A stretch of 64,000 nt of DNA. Source: Pseudomonas gingeri. GTDB lineage: Bacteria; Pseudomonadota; Gammaproteobacteria; Pseudomonadales; Pseudomonadaceae. The stretch covers positions 217,427-281,426 of the forward strand of contig NZ_JACAPR010000007.1 in assembly GCF_013385635.1 (NCBI RefSeq). The letters are read 5' to 3'. Position numbers and translations under genes: made by a program. The notes beneath the pieces were generated by a model that saw nothing but the letters and a program-made list of their open reading frames with translations, did no database searches and was not told the DNA's origin. Shown here one piece after another: positions 1 to 9,430 of this stretch. Position 1 is the first letter of the stretch. Each line of letters begins with the position of its first letter.

Positions 1-1
1 C

Positions 2-838
2 AAGGTCTATCTGGCGCAGGGGGTCGAGGCCTATCGCAAATACCAGATCGAGCATGAGGAAGAAATCCTCGAACCGGGCGATGCCTTTCCCCTGGTGAAG
101 AAACTCCTGAGCCTGAATGCCAGCCTTGGTCGCGCCCGGGTCGAGGTGGTGCTGGTGTCGCGCAACAGCGCGGACACCGGCTTGCGGGTCTTCAACTCGA
201 TCCAGCACTACGCCCTGGATATTTCCCGGGCGGCGTTTGTCGGTGGCCGCAGTCCTTATCCGTACCTCGCGGCTTTTGGTTGCCACCTGTTCCTGTCGAC
301 CCATGCCGAGGATGTGCGCAGTGCCCTTGACGCCGGTTTCGCCGCGGCGACCATTCTTTCCGGCGGTGCCCGACGGGCCGCCAGCGGCGAACTGCGAATC
401 GCCTTCGACGGCGATGCGGTGCTGTTTTCCGATGAGTCGGAGCGGGTCTATCAGTTGGGTGGGTTGGAGGCGTTCCAGGCCAGCGAGCGCGAATCGGCGC
501 GTGAGCCGTTGCGCGGCGGTCCGTTCAAGGGCTTCCTGGCGGCGCTCAATCTGCTACAGCGCGAGTTCCCGGACGAGACCTGTCCGATCCGTACCGCCCT
601 GGTCACGGCGCGTTCCGCACCCGCCCATGAACGAGTGATCCGCACGTTGCGCGAGTGGGATATCCGCCTCGACGAATCGCTGTTCCTCGGAGGCCTGGAA
701 AAGTCCGCGTTCCTCGAAGCCTTCGCCGCCGATGTGTTTTTCGACGACCAGGCCGGGCATTGCGAGAAGGCCCGCGAAGTGGTCGCGACCGGGCATGTCC
801 CCCATGGCATCAGCAACGAACAGCGGCTGCCGGAATAG
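2..838 (+). CDS. 5'-nucleotidase family protein (5' end outside window)
   Basis: The reading frame is open from base 2 and has no stop before 838, so the gene starts upstream of the window; a GTG at 95 lies inside the coding sequence and is not the start. The visible 278 residues resemble the bacterial 5'-nucleotidase family (Pfam 5-nucleotidase, PF06189), which dephosphorylates nucleoside 5'-monophosphates. Supporting segments are FDGDAVLFSDESERVY in the middle, typical of this family's HAD-like core, and DVFFDDQAGHCEKA near the C-terminus, which supplies the acidic metal-binding end of such a fold. It is probably cytoplasmic, because no membrane segment is visible. The next gene on the same strand follows after 82 bases. 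Family assignment is from motif memory. Confidence 0.8.
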   Translation, partial: KVYLAQGVEAYRKYQIEHEEEILEPGDAFPLVKKLLSLNASLGRARVEVVLVSRNSADTGLRVFNSIQHYALDISRAAFVGGRSPYPYLAAFGCHLFLSTHAEDVRSALDAGFAAATILSGGARRAASGELRIAFDGDAVLFSDESERVYQLGGLEAFQASERESAREPLRGGPFKGFLAALNLLQREFPDETCPIRTALVTARSAPAHERVIRTLREWDIRLDESLFLGGLEKSAFLEAFAADVFFDDQAGHCEKAREVVATGHVPHGISNEQRLPE

Positions 839-920
839 CCCGACCAGCAGGGCGCCGAACTCTTCGGCGCGCTGCTAAGCTCAATCCATCTCCGCCACCC
901 TGGCAATCGAGGAGGCCCCC

Positions 921-1421
921 ATGATTCGTTCGATGCTGTATGCCACCGACCTCGGCCTGTATGCGCCTTATGTCATGCAGCATGCACTGGGGCTGGCACG
1001 AACGTTCAAGGCTGACTTATATGTAGTGCATGCTGTCGAACCCATGGGGTTGTTCGCGGAGTCGGTGTTGCAGAGTTACCTGGACGAGCAGGCATTGAAC
1101 GAATTGCACAGCCAGGGTCTTAACACCGTGATGGCCAATATCGAGCAACGGGTATTGGACAGTTTTCGCGAGGAGTTGGGGGAAGGACAGCAGGACCTGG
1201 CGATGATCCAGTCGGTCCAGGTGATCCAGGGGGATCCTTCACACGTCATTCTTGCGCAGGCGCAAAAGCTGTCGGTCGATCTGTTGATTGTCGGCAGTCA
1301 CAGCCATGGCACCGGAGCCGAGGCACACTTGGGGCGTACCGCCGCGCGGGTCCTGCAGTTGTCCCAGGTGCCGGTCTATCTCGTGCCGCTGTTGCAGCGT
1401 CGTCGGCACAGCGATAGCTGA
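921..1421 (+). CDS. universal stress protein, UspA family
   Basis: A 166-residue single-domain Usp protein. The N-terminus (MIRSMLYATDLG) gives the first beta strand and the conserved Asp of the nucleotide pocket. Near residues 120-145 the LIVGSHSHG segment followed by the LGRTAARVLQLSQVPV stretch corresponds to the G-x2-G-x9-G-S/T ATP-binding signature of ATP-binding Usp proteins. Usp proteins are cytoplasmic stress-tolerance factors; the specific role here is unknown. A purine-rich GGAGG stretch lies about 10 bases before the ATG. It sits upstream of cysB on the same strand but is separated by an AT-rich region that looks like a separate promoter. Confidence 0.9.
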   Translation: MIRSMLYATDLGLYAPYVMQHALGLARTFKADLYVVHAVEPMGLFAESVLQSYLDEQALNELHSQGLNTVMANIEQRVLDSFREELGEGQQDLAMIQSVQVIQGDPSHVILAQAQKLSVDLLIVGSHSHGTGAEAHLGRTAARVLQLSQVPVYLVPLLQRRRHSDS

Positions 1422-1435
1422 GCCGGAAATTCGAC

Positions 1436-1500
1436 GAATTGACAAAAAAGTTCTAGATTTATTCTTCAAACCATTCATATAGTTATATATCGCCGCTGCT
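1436..1500 (+). promoter_or_regulatory. AT-rich cysB upstream region
   Basis: A sharp AT-rich island in otherwise GC-rich DNA. It contains TTGACA at 1439-1444 and the alternating TATAGTTATATAT tract at 1478-1490, 44 bases before the cysB ATG. It is a plausible promoter and autoregulatory binding region for CysB, which favours AT-rich sites. No pair of -35 and -10 boxes with ideal spacing is seen, so the exact promoter is unassigned. Confidence 0.4.
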
Positions 1501-1524
1501 GCCTGTGGCGTCTACCTGCTTTGA

Positions 1525-2508
<984 letters not shown>

Positions 2509-2522
2509 GTCACCCGGATATG

Positions 2523-2551
2523 AAAAAGCCCCGACTGGTTCGGGGCTTTTT
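2523..2551 (+). terminator. intrinsic terminator of cysB
   Basis: AAAAAGCCCCGA, loop, TCGGGGCTTTTT forms a GC-rich hairpin flanked by A and T runs, starting 15 bases after the cysB stop. The A-run and T-run symmetry would let it work for both strands, which suits the convergent cysB/cysH arrangement. Confidence 0.9.
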
Positions 2552-2590
2552 CATGGGTGCTGGATACGAACTTGAAAGCGACGCCTGACC

Positions 2591-2658
2591 TGTAGGAGCC
2601 TGGCTTGCCAGCGATGGCGATCTCGCGGACGTCATCGCTGGCAAGCCAGGCTCCTACA
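2591..2658. repeat. REP palindrome pair (REPIN-like)
   Basis: Two inverted copies of TGTAGGAGCCTGGCTTGCCAGCGATG separated by a short spacer form a long hairpin. This is the common extragenic Pseudomonas REP family; further members occur at 5988, 11082, 12387, 16525 and 18233. Confidence 0.9.
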
Positions 2659-2667
2659 AGGATCGCG

Positions 2668-2841
2668 CAAGGATCATGTTCGGCCTTCAGTTTTTTGATC
2701 GTTCCCACGCGCTGCGTGGGAACGCCTCTCTGGACGCTCCGCGTCCGCTCTTGTGACGCAGTGCATCACGGGCTGCATGCCTTTGCTGCGCGTGGGAACG
2801 ATCATCCAAGGATCATGTTCGACTTTCAGTTCTTGGCGATC
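2668..2841. repeat. imperfect 33-base direct repeat flanking an extragenic repeat
   Basis: CAAGGATCATGTTCG...CTTCAGTT...GATC occurs at 2668-2700 and again at 2808-2841, on either side of the palindromic element at 2697-2803. The second copy contains the cysH stop codon and last codons, so the first copy looks like a partial duplication of the cysH 3' end made when the element arrived. Confidence 0.6.
2697..2803 (+). repeat. 107-base palindromic extragenic repeat, copy 1
   Basis: Begins with GATCGTTCCCACGC and ends with the reverse complement GCGTGGGAACGATC; inside are smaller hairpins of GACGC/GCGTC type. The same element recurs at 4362-4468 (same orientation) and at 15154-15264 (inverted). 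It belongs to a non-coding, probably mobile repeat class of Pseudomonas. Confidence 0.85.
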
Positions 2842-3560
2842 AGGTTGCCGGCATGCAGGCCACATTCTTTCTGGGTGGCTTCTTCCCACCACCAGCGACC
2901 TTCGCGCTCGTGCTGGTTGGGCAGTACCGGGCGGGTGCAGGGTTCGCACCCGATGCTGATGAAGCCGCGCTCGTGCAGGCTGTTGTACGGCAGCTCGAGC
3001 ATGCGGATGTAGCCCCAGATTTCCTCGCTGCTCATCTGCGCCAGCGGGTTGAATTTGTACAGGGTACGTTCCGGTGTCGAGAAGGCGCTGTCGATTTCCA
3101 GCACCGCCACCTGGCTGCGGGTGCCCGGGCTCTGGTCGCGACGCTGGCCGGTGGCCCAGGCCGTCACGCCGGACAGCTTGCGCCGCAGCGGCTCGATCTT
3201 GCGGATGCCGCAGCACTCGCCATGGCCGTCCTTGTAGAAGCTGAACAGGCCTTTCTCCTTGACGAAGGGTTCGAGCTTGCTGTGATCGGGGGACACCAGC
3301 TCGATATCGATCTTGTAGAACTCGCGGACCTGATCGATAAAGCGATAGGTCTCCGGATGCAGGCGACCGGTGTCGAGGCTGAAGACCTTGACGTTCTTGT
3401 TCAGCTTCCAGGCCATGTCCACCAGCACCACGTCCTCGGCACCGCTGAAAGATATCCACAGGTCGTCGCCAAACTGGGCGAAGGCCAGCTTGAGGATGTC
3501 CTGGGCGGATTTGTTGGCGTATGTCGCGGCGAGTTCAGCGACGTCGAACGGTTGGCTCAT
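2826..3560 (-). CDS. cysH: CysH, assimilatory APS/PAPS reductase (4Fe-4S type)
   Basis: A 244-residue thioredoxin-dependent sulfonucleotide reductase that makes sulfite in sulfate assimilation. The ATP-pyrophosphatase-like P-loop region is near residues 36-45 (ISFSGAEDV). The cysteine pairs C116-C117 (ECCGIRK) and C205-x2-C208 (GCEPCTRP) are the four ligands of a 4Fe-4S cluster, which marks the APS-reductase type used by Pseudomonas rather than the cluster-free enterobacterial PAPS reductase. The catalytic C233 sits in the C-terminal KECGLHAGN motif. It converges on its expected activator gene cysB. It starts at the ATG whose complement ends at 3560. The 3' end overlaps a short direct repeat. 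Confidence 0.96.
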   Translation of the reverse strand: MSQPFDVAELAATYANKSAQDILKLAFAQFGDDLWISFSGAEDVVLVDMAWKLNKNVKVFSLDTGRLHPETYRFIDQVREFYKIDIELVSPDHSKLEPFVKEKGLFSFYKDGHGECCGIRKIEPLRRKLSGVTAWATGQRRDQSPGTRSQVAVLEIDSAFSTPERTLYKFNPLAQMSSEEIWGYIRMLELPYNSLHERGFISIGCEPCTRPVLPNQHEREGRWWWEEATQKECGLHAGNLIAKN

Positions 3561-3734
3561 CAGGCGGTTCCTACAGTCAGTGGCGCTTTGCGCTCATATA
3601 GAAGGCAATAGTAACAAAATCCTGCGGACACGGTCCGCCCGCGCTGCGTTGCGGTGCCGGGAGCGAGTCGCTAGAGTGCCGGTTGCGTTGCCCTGCTCGC
3701 GCAACTGGCTCTTCGCCCAATCAAGGAGTGTGCT

Positions 3735-4352
3735 GTGGAAATTGCCTGTCTCGACCTGGAAGGTGTGCTGGTCCCGGAAATCTGGATCGCCTTTGCTGAA
3801 CAAACCGGTATTGAATCGCTCAGGGCCACCACCCGGGATATTCCCGACTACGACGTCCTGATGAAGCAGCGCCTGCGGATCCTCGACGAGCACGGCCTCA
3901 AGCTTGCGGATATCCAGGAAGTGATCGGCACCCTCAAGCCGCTGGACGGCGCGGTGGAGTTCGTCAACTGGCTGCGCGAGCGGTTCCAGGTGGTGATCCT
4001 CTCGGACACCTTCTATGAGTTTTCCCAGCCGTTGATGCGCCAGCTGGGGTTCCCGACCTTGTTGTGCCACCGCTTGATCACCGATGACAGCGGGCGGGTG
4101 GTGAACTACCAGCTGCGCCAGAAAGACCCCAAGCGGCAGTCGGTGCTGGCATTCAAGAGCCTGTACTACCGGGTGATCGCCGCCGGTGATTCGTACAATG
4201 ACACCAGCATGCTCGGCGAGGCGGACGTGGGTATCCTGTTCCATGCGCCGGACAATGTGATCCGCGAATTCCCGCAGTTCCCGGCGGTGCACAGTTTTGC
4301 CGATTTGAAGCAGGAGTTCCTCAAGGCGTCGAACCGCGCCCTGAATCTCTAG
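3735..4352 (+). CDS. thrH: ThrH, phosphoserine/homoserine phosphotransferase
   Basis: A 205-residue HAD-superfamily enzyme. Motif I is DLEGVLVPEIW near residue 7, where the usual DxDGT is replaced by DxEG, a hallmark of ThrH. Motif II is ILSDTFYEF (about residue 90), and motif III/IV is GDSYNDTSML near residue 155. ThrH moves phosphate from phosphoserine to homoserine and can act as a serB-like phosphatase, linking serine and threonine synthesis. AAGGAG lies upstream of the ATG. Its length matches the family. It stands alone between cysH and pabB. Confidence 0.93.
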   Translation: MEIACLDLEGVLVPEIWIAFAEQTGIESLRATTRDIPDYDVLMKQRLRILDEHGLKLADIQEVIGTLKPLDGAVEFVNWLRERFQVVILSDTFYEFSQPLMRQLGFPTLLCHRLITDDSGRVVNYQLRQKDPKRQSVLAFKSLYYRVIAAGDSYNDTSMLGEADVGILFHAPDNVIREFPQFPAVHSFADLKQEFLKASNRALNL

Positions 4353-4361
4353 GATCGTTAG

Positions 4362-4468
4362 GATCGTTCCCACGCTCCGCGTGGTAACGCCTCTCTGGAC
4401 GCTCTGCGTCCGCTCTTGTGACGCAGAGCGTCACGGACTGCATTCCCACGCGGAGCGTGGGAACGATC
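4362..4468 (+). repeat. 107-base palindromic extragenic repeat, copy 2
   Basis: Near-identical to copy 1 at 2697 and in the same orientation, again between two converging genes (thrH and pabB). The end palindromes are GATCGTTCCCACGC and GCGTGGGAACGATC. Confidence 0.88.
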
Positions 4469-4484
4469 AATCAATCGGTGTGTG

Positions 4485-5828
4485 CTAGAGGTTTTGCAGG
4501 GTATCCAGCAACACCTTCACCTTGGTGATCGATTCCTGGTACTCGGCCTGCCAGTCGGAGTCGGCGACAATCCCGCCGCCGCCCCAGCAACAGACCTGGC
4601 CGTCCTTGACCAGCAGGCTGCGGATGGCGATCGAGCTGTCCATCTCGCCGCGTACGTCCAGGTACAGCAACGAGCCGCAGTACAGCGCGCGGCGTGTCGG
4701 CTCGAGTTCGTCGATGATCTGCATGGCGCGAATCTTCGGCGCGCCGGTGATCGAGCCGCCGGGGAAGCTGCCGGCAATCAGGTCCAGGGCATCCTGGCCG
4801 TCGGCCAGTTCAGCGGTCACGCTGCTGACCAGGTGGTGCACATTCGGGTAGCTCTCCAGGCTGAACAGCTCCGGCACCCGCACGCTGCCGATCCGACAGG
4901 TACGACCGAGGTCATTGCGCAGCAGGTCGACGATCATCAGGTTTTCCGCGCGGTCCTTGGCGCTGGCCAGCAGCTCGGCGGCATTGGCCGCGTCCTCGGC
5001 GGCGTCCTTGCCCCGTGGCCGCGTGCCCTTGATCGGCCGGGTCTCCACCTGGCCGGCACTGACCCGGACAAAACGCTCCGGTGACAGGCTCAGCACCGCG
5101 CCGTGGTCGGGCAGGCTCTGGAAGCCGGAGAACGGTGTCGGGCAGGCGGCACGCAGGGCCCTGTAGGCGACCCACGGATCGCCCTGGCAGGTGGCGCGAA
5201 AACGCTGGGCGAAATTCACCTGATAGCAGTCGCCCGCCTGGATGTACCGCTGGATACGCTCGAAGGCCTGGCGATAGGTCTCGGCGTCGAGGTCCGCGGC
5301 CATCGGTGTGGTCAGCTGGAAGCTGTCGTGCTCATCCGCCGGGGTGTGGCTGAACAGGTCGATCAGGCGTTCGCGCTCGGCCGCTGCCACGCTGGGGTGG
5401 AAGACCAGTTGGCTGCTGCCTTGCTGGTGGTCGCTGATCAGTGCCCAGGCGTACAGGCCAAAGCGCGCCTCGGGCAATTGCAGGTCGTCCCGGGCGTGGC
5501 TGGGCAGCGCTTCGAGATGACGACCGAAATCGTAGCTGAGATAACCGATCAGCCCGCCGACGAACGGCAACTCATAAGGCGCGGGCAGGGCCGCTTCGCC
5601 CAGGCGGTTCAGGTTGTCCCGCAGGCGGTGCAGGAAAGCCGCCCCCGGCTCATTCGGCAGCACCGCCAGTTGCTCCAGCGGCCAGGCACTGAGCAGGTCA
5701 TAACGCCCGCGTTCGGCAGCCGGGCGGCCGCTGTCGAGCAGCACCGCGCCGGGGGCATGGCGAATCGCCGCGAAGTAACGGGCGGGATCGGCGGAATAGG
5801 GCAGCGGGTGTACGGAGCAGGTCAACAT
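4485..5828 (-). CDS. pabB: PabB, aminodeoxychorismate synthase component I
   Basis: A 447-residue chorismate-utilising enzyme of the TrpE/PabB family, making 4-amino-4-deoxychorismate for folate. The C-terminal chorismate-binding domain carries GDCYQVNFAQRF (about residue 200), TRPIKGTRPRG (about 265), the DLLRNDLGR stretch (about 305) and GSFPGGSITGAPK (about 355). The Lys in the PIKGTRPRG motif is the residue that distinguishes PabB from anthranilate synthase TrpE, where it is Ala. The amidotransferase partner PabA is not in the window. It is monocistronic here. Confidence 0.95.
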   Translation of the reverse strand: MLTCSVHPLPYSADPARYFAAIRHAPGAVLLDSGRPAAERGRYDLLSAWPLEQLAVLPNEPGAAFLHRLRDNLNRLGEAALPAPYELPFVGGLIGYLSYDFGRHLEALPSHARDDLQLPEARFGLYAWALISDHQQGSSQLVFHPSVAAAERERLIDLFSHTPADEHDSFQLTTPMAADLDAETYRQAFERIQRYIQAGDCYQVNFAQRFRATCQGDPWVAYRALRAACPTPFSGFQSLPDHGAVLSLSPERFVRVSAGQVETRPIKGTRPRGKDAAEDAANAAELLASAKDRAENLMIVDLLRNDLGRTCRIGSVRVPELFSLESYPNVHHLVSSVTAELADGQDALDLIAGSFPGGSITGAPKIRAMQIIDELEPTRRALYCGSLLYLDVRGEMDSSIAIRSLLVKDGQVCCWGGGGIVADSDWQAEYQESITKVKVLLDTLQNL

Positions 5829-5987
5829 GCGGGGCGGATCAGCCTTTGGCGCGCGGACGGCGATTGTAGTCCCCTGCAGGCGTCGCTCCTAGAGGGGTGT
5901 CGGTGATGGGCATCTCGATGGCCACACATTTTTTGGGGAAGGGCTTATGTGGCTTTGTGGAAGGGCATGATGTGGCAATGCTGCTGG

Positions 5988-6060
5988 TGTAGGAGCGGGC
6001 TTGCCCGCGAAGCTCTTGGCGTCCTCAGGGACGCCTTCGCGGGCAAGCCCGCTCCCACAA
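5988..6060. repeat. REP palindrome pair
   Basis: TGTAGGAGCGGGCTTGCCCGCGAAG and its inverted copy ending GCTCCCACA make a long hairpin just beyond the stop of the ATP-grasp gene. This is the GCGGGC/GCCCGC sequence variant. Confidence 0.92.
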
Positions 6061-6070
6061 AGTCATGGGT

Positions 6071-7057
6071 TCAGGCATCCTTCGGCGGCACATGGCCGAA
6101 CATGTCCTGGACGAAACGCACCCGCTCTTGCGGGGTCTCGCTGATGCCGGCGGCGGCCAGCCGTTCCAGGTGCGCTTCCACGGCATGGGCGCGGGTGGTC
6201 AGGCCGCAGTCGTTGGCAATCTGGATATTCAGCCCCGGCCGGGCGTTGAGTTCGAGGATCAGCGGGCCCTTGTCCTGGTCCAGGACCATGTCCACGCCGA
6301 TATAGCCCAGGCCACACAACTCGTAGCAACCGGCGGCCAGCTTCATGAAGCCGTCCCAGTTCGGCAGTTGCACGCCATCCACCGCGTTGGTGGTGTCCGG
6401 GTGCTTGCGGATGATGTTGTTCAGCCAGGTGCCACGCAGGGTCAGGCCGGTCGCCAGGTCCACGCCGACGCCGATGGCGCCCTGGTGCAGGTTGGCCTTG
6501 CCGTTGGACTGGCGGGTCGGCAGGCGCAGCATCGCCATCACCGGATAGCCCATCAGCACGATGATGCGGATGTCCGGCACGCCTTCGTAGCTGATGCTCT
6601 TGAAGATCTGGTCGGGGGTCACCCGGTATTCGATCAGCGCGCGATCGCGGTGGCCGCCCAGGGAATAGAGCCCGGTGAGGATGCTGGACACCTGGTGCTC
6701 GATTTCCTCATGGCTGATGATCCGCCCGGAAATCGTCCGGTAGCGTCCTTCGAAGCGATCGGCGATCACCAGGATGCCGTCGCCGCCGGCGCCCTGGGCC
6801 GGCTTGATGACGAAGTCGCTGCGCCCGCCGATGATCTCGCCGAGCTTGTCGATGTCCTTTTCCGTGGAGATCACGCCGTACATTTCCGGTACATGGATAC
6901 CGGCCTTGATCGCCCGTTCCTTGGTGATGATCTTGTCATCGACGATCGGGTACAGGCTGCGCTTGTTGTACTTGAGCACATAGTCGGCGTTGCGCCGGTT
7001 GATCCCCATGATGCCCTTGGCTTCCAGGGCCTTCCAGGTTTTCCACAGGCCGAACAT
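6071..7057 (-). CDS. alpha-L-glutamate ligase-like ATP-grasp protein
   Basis: A 328-residue ATP-grasp protein related to RimK-type alpha-L-glutamate ligases, which form peptide-like bonds between a carboxylate and an amine. Visible features: the lysine-rich KPAQGAGGDGI loop that binds ATP phosphates (about residues 110-120), and the metal-binding end ELNARPGLNIQIAN (about 270-283). No signal peptide is present, so it should act in the cytoplasm. It is the last gene of a three-gene operon; its start overlaps the stop of the upstream 7TM gene by one base. The substrate is unknown. The constant partnership with a membrane protein and a periplasmic protease suggests cell-envelope or peptide modification, which is inference. 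Confidence 0.85.
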   Translation of the reverse strand: MFGLWKTWKALEAKGIMGINRRNADYVLKYNKRSLYPIVDDKIITKERAIKAGIHVPEMYGVISTEKDIDKLGEIIGGRSDFVIKPAQGAGGDGILVIADRFEGRYRTISGRIISHEEIEHQVSSILTGLYSLGGHRDRALIEYRVTPDQIFKSISYEGVPDIRIIVLMGYPVMAMLRLPTRQSNGKANLHQGAIGVGVDLATGLTLRGTWLNNIIRKHPDTTNAVDGVQLPNWDGFMKLAAGCYELCGLGYIGVDMVLDQDKGPLILELNARPGLNIQIANDCGLTTRAHAVEAHLERLAAAGISETPQERVRFVQDMFGHVPPKDA

Positions 7058-8589
7058 CAGGCGTCTTCCTTGAGGAAGGCCTTGAAGCGCACCAGTTCGG
7101 TCAGGCGATACCCGCGGTAGCGACCCATGGCCAGCATGAAGCCCACCAGGATCAGCAGGATCGCCGGGAAGGTGAAGACGAAGTACACCAGTTCCGGCAC
7201 GCTCATGATCAGGTGTGCCAGGGAGGCGGCGAACAGAGTGCCGATCGCGACTTTCATCGCATGGCTACCGCCACGCTCTTCCCAGGTAATGGACAGGCGC
7301 TCGATGGTCATGGTCAGGATCACCATCGGGAACAGCGCCACCGACAGGCCGCGCTCCAGGCCGAGCTTGTGGCTGAACAGGCTGATGGCGGCGATCAGCA
7401 CCACGACAAAGGTCAGCACCACCGACAGCCGCGGCAGCATCTGCAGCTTCAGGTGTTCCAGGTAGGAGCGCAGCGACAGGCCGAGGGCGGTGATGATGGT
7501 GAACAGAATGATGCCGAAGCCCAGTTGGGTTTCGCGGAAGGCCAGGGCGATCAGCACCGGGGTGAAGGTGCCGAGGGTCTGCAGGCCGATCAGGTTGCGC
7601 AGGATCAGGATCACCAGCACGCCGATCGGGATCATCACCATGATCATGAAGGTCTGCTGGGTTTGCAGCGGCAGGCCGTAGAGCGAGTATTCGAGGAAGT
7701 TGGCGTCGGAGTTCTCGTCGGTCAGCTTGGCCAGGCGGATGGCGTTCATCTCGCTGTTGTTCAGGCTGAAATTGACGCTGGCCTTCTTGCCGCCTTCGAC
7801 GGTGATCAGGTTGTCGTCGCCGGTCCACCACAGCAGGCGGTCGCTGGGTAGGCCCTGTTCGCCGGTGTCCGGGTTGAAGTACAGCCAGTCGTTGCCGTTG
7901 AAGCTGCGCAACCACAGTTCCGGGGTCTGCGGCTGGTCGGCCACCAGGCGGATGGTGTGGACCTTTTCCAGTGGTACGTGGGCGATGGACAGCAGCAACT
8001 CGATGATCTGTGCCTTGTGCGGCGTCGACGGATCGCCCGCCAGCAGCAGCTTGACGTTGTCGTCGTTGAGGTTGTTGACCCGCTTGATGGTCTCGCCGAT
8101 GAAGGTCTCGACATCCGCCGAGTGCTGGCGGATCGGCGCGAGCAGGGCTTCGGCGGCGATCTTTTCCGGGCCTTCGATGGCCATGCTGTCGCGGAAGGTC
8201 GGGCCTTTGACCTTGGGTTTTTCGCCGGTGTAGCGCTTGGTCAGCACCAGGCGGTAATACAGGGTCTGCTTGCCGCTGACCCGCCGTGCCGACCACGTGA
8301 CCTTGCGGTTGCCGTCGGTACGATTGACGCTCACGCCATAGTTGTTGGAAATGAAGCTCTCATTGAGGCTGACGTAGTCGCGGCTCAGCGGCGGCACGAA
8401 CATCTGGATCTTCACCGGGTCCTTGCTCGCGGCGACGAACTCGACCTTGGCGTCGATGTTCCACAGGTCGTCCGTGGCATCCTCGGTGACCGGAATCCCC
8501 AGCACGAAGATCTGATAGGCCGTGACTGAAATACCCAGCGCCACCAGGACGGCGATGAGGATTTTCAGATGGAGGGTAAGAGAACGCAT
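7057..8589 (-). CDS. inactive transglutaminase fused to 7TM membrane domain
   Basis: A 510-residue membrane protein. One N-terminal membrane segment (residues 7-31) precedes a periplasmic domain of roughly 200 residues related to transglutaminase folds but without an evident Cys-His-Asp triad. It is followed by about seven closely packed hydrophobic helices (about 315-495), for example around TFMIMVMIPIGVLVILIL. This architecture is known from databases as inactive transglutaminase fused to 7 transmembrane helices. It lies 5 bases after the protease gene and 1 base overlaps the ligase gene, so the three are almost certainly co-transcribed and probably one functional unit. Confidence 0.85.
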   Translation of the reverse strand: MRSLTLHLKILIAVLVALGISVTAYQIFVLGIPVTEDATDDLWNIDAKVEFVAASKDPVKIQMFVPPLSRDYVSLNESFISNNYGVSVNRTDGNRKVTWSARRVSGKQTLYYRLVLTKRYTGEKPKVKGPTFRDSMAIEGPEKIAAEALLAPIRQHSADVETFIGETIKRVNNLNDDNVKLLLAGDPSTPHKAQIIELLLSIAHVPLEKVHTIRLVADQPQTPELWLRSFNGNDWLYFNPDTGEQGLPSDRLLWWTGDDNLITVEGGKKASVNFSLNNSEMNAIRLAKLTDENSDANFLEYSLYGLPLQTQQTFMIMVMIPIGVLVILILRNLIGLQTLGTFTPVLIALAFRETQLGFGIILFTIITALGLSLRSYLEHLKLQMLPRLSVVLTFVVVLIAAISLFSHKLGLERGLSVALFPMVILTMTIERLSITWEERGGSHAMKVAIGTLFAASLAHLIMSVPELVYFVFTFPAILLILVGFMLAMGRYRGYRLTELVRFKAFLKEDA

Positions 8590-8594
8590 GCGAA

Positions 8595-9134
8595 TTACTC
8601 GGCGGTTTGAGCGTCGGCGATGCAGGCGGGTTTGCCGGCAGCGTATTTAAGGCTGGGATCGACCAGCGCGTCGAAGCGCTTGAGCGCCTCGGAGCCGATC
8701 AGAAGCGGGTATTGGAATGCACTTCGGTCGGTCAAGTTCACTTCAATACTGCGTAAAGCCGTGCCCATGCAAACATTCAGGGCAATCACCGGGCGGGCGG
8801 TATAGGCCTTGTCCTCGTCCGGGTCGTAGTCGCCGGAGCGACGCTTGATCTTGCTGACACGGGCCAGCGGCAGTTCGATGGGGTGCGAATGGGCGGCATC
8901 GATGGCCAGGTAGAAGCGTACCCAGCTTTCGCCGTCGCGCTTGAAGCGTTTGATGTCACGGGCGCTGAGAGAGGCGGTCTTGGCCCCGGTGTCGAGCTTG
9001 GCCGCGACTTCCAGGTCGATCCCGACCAGGTTGGCGTACTCGTTCAGGCCGTACACGGTCTTCTCGGTGGCGAGGCCGAGGCCGGGCAGACCGAGCAGGA
9101 ACAGAAGCAGTAGGGGGAAAGGCTTGAGTCTCAT
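8595..9134 (-). CDS. secreted retropepsin-like protease (RimB/Zn-protease family)
   Basis: A 179-residue protein with a clear signal peptide (about residues 1-22, a leucine-rich core ending LGLA). The mature part holds KLDTGAKTASLSARD, the aspartic protease-like DTGA motif of the family named putative ATP-dependent zinc protease (Pfam PF05618), now considered retropepsin-like. It is first in the operon with the 7TM transglutaminase-like protein and the ATP-grasp ligase. It probably works in the periplasm next to the transglutaminase-like domain. The old zinc/ATP label is not supported by any motif seen here. Confidence 0.85.
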   Translation of the reverse strand: MRLKPFPLLLLFLLGLPGLGLATEKTVYGLNEYANLVGIDLEVAAKLDTGAKTASLSARDIKRFKRDGESWVRFYLAIDAAHSHPIELPLARVSKIKRRSGDYDPDEDKAYTARPVIALNVCMGTALRSIEVNLTDRSAFQYPLLIGSEALKRFDALVDPSLKYAAGKPACIADAQTAE

Positions 9135-9342
9135 AAATCCTGGCGCGTATCGGGCAATCTTGATTCAAGGTGACTGGCAATACAGCGCAAGCTTCCTCGT
9201 GCGTCTGTCAGATGAATATGACAGGCATGGCATCGTCTGATGCGCGCGGCATTCTAGCATGCTGGTTTCATGGCGCCAGCGCCGGGGGCGCTTGCTGTGG
9301 GCTGCCTCTGTTGTACCCCGCGGTTTACTGTCGGTCTTAGAC

Positions 9343-9356
9343 TATTGTCGACAATA
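9343..9356. promoter_or_regulatory. palindromic GntR operator, site 1
   Basis: TATTGTCGACAATA is a perfect 14-base palindrome 73 bases upstream of an identical 8-base core at 9419. The size and symmetry suit a FadR-subfamily GntR dimer, most simply the adjacent regulator itself. Confidence 0.7.
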
Positions 9357-9417
9357 CCAATTAATTCTTTGACTGATACGCCTGTATTGGCTAGTTTTGG
9401 CGTCATTGATTTCAAAG

Positions 9418-9430
9418 GTGTCGACAATAT
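9418..9430. promoter_or_regulatory. palindromic GntR operator, site 2 overlapping start codon
   Basis: GTGTCGACAATAT repeats the TGTCGACA core of site 1, with one degenerate half, and runs into the ATG at 9429. Binding here could block transcription elongation or initiation of the prp operon. Confidence 0.55.
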
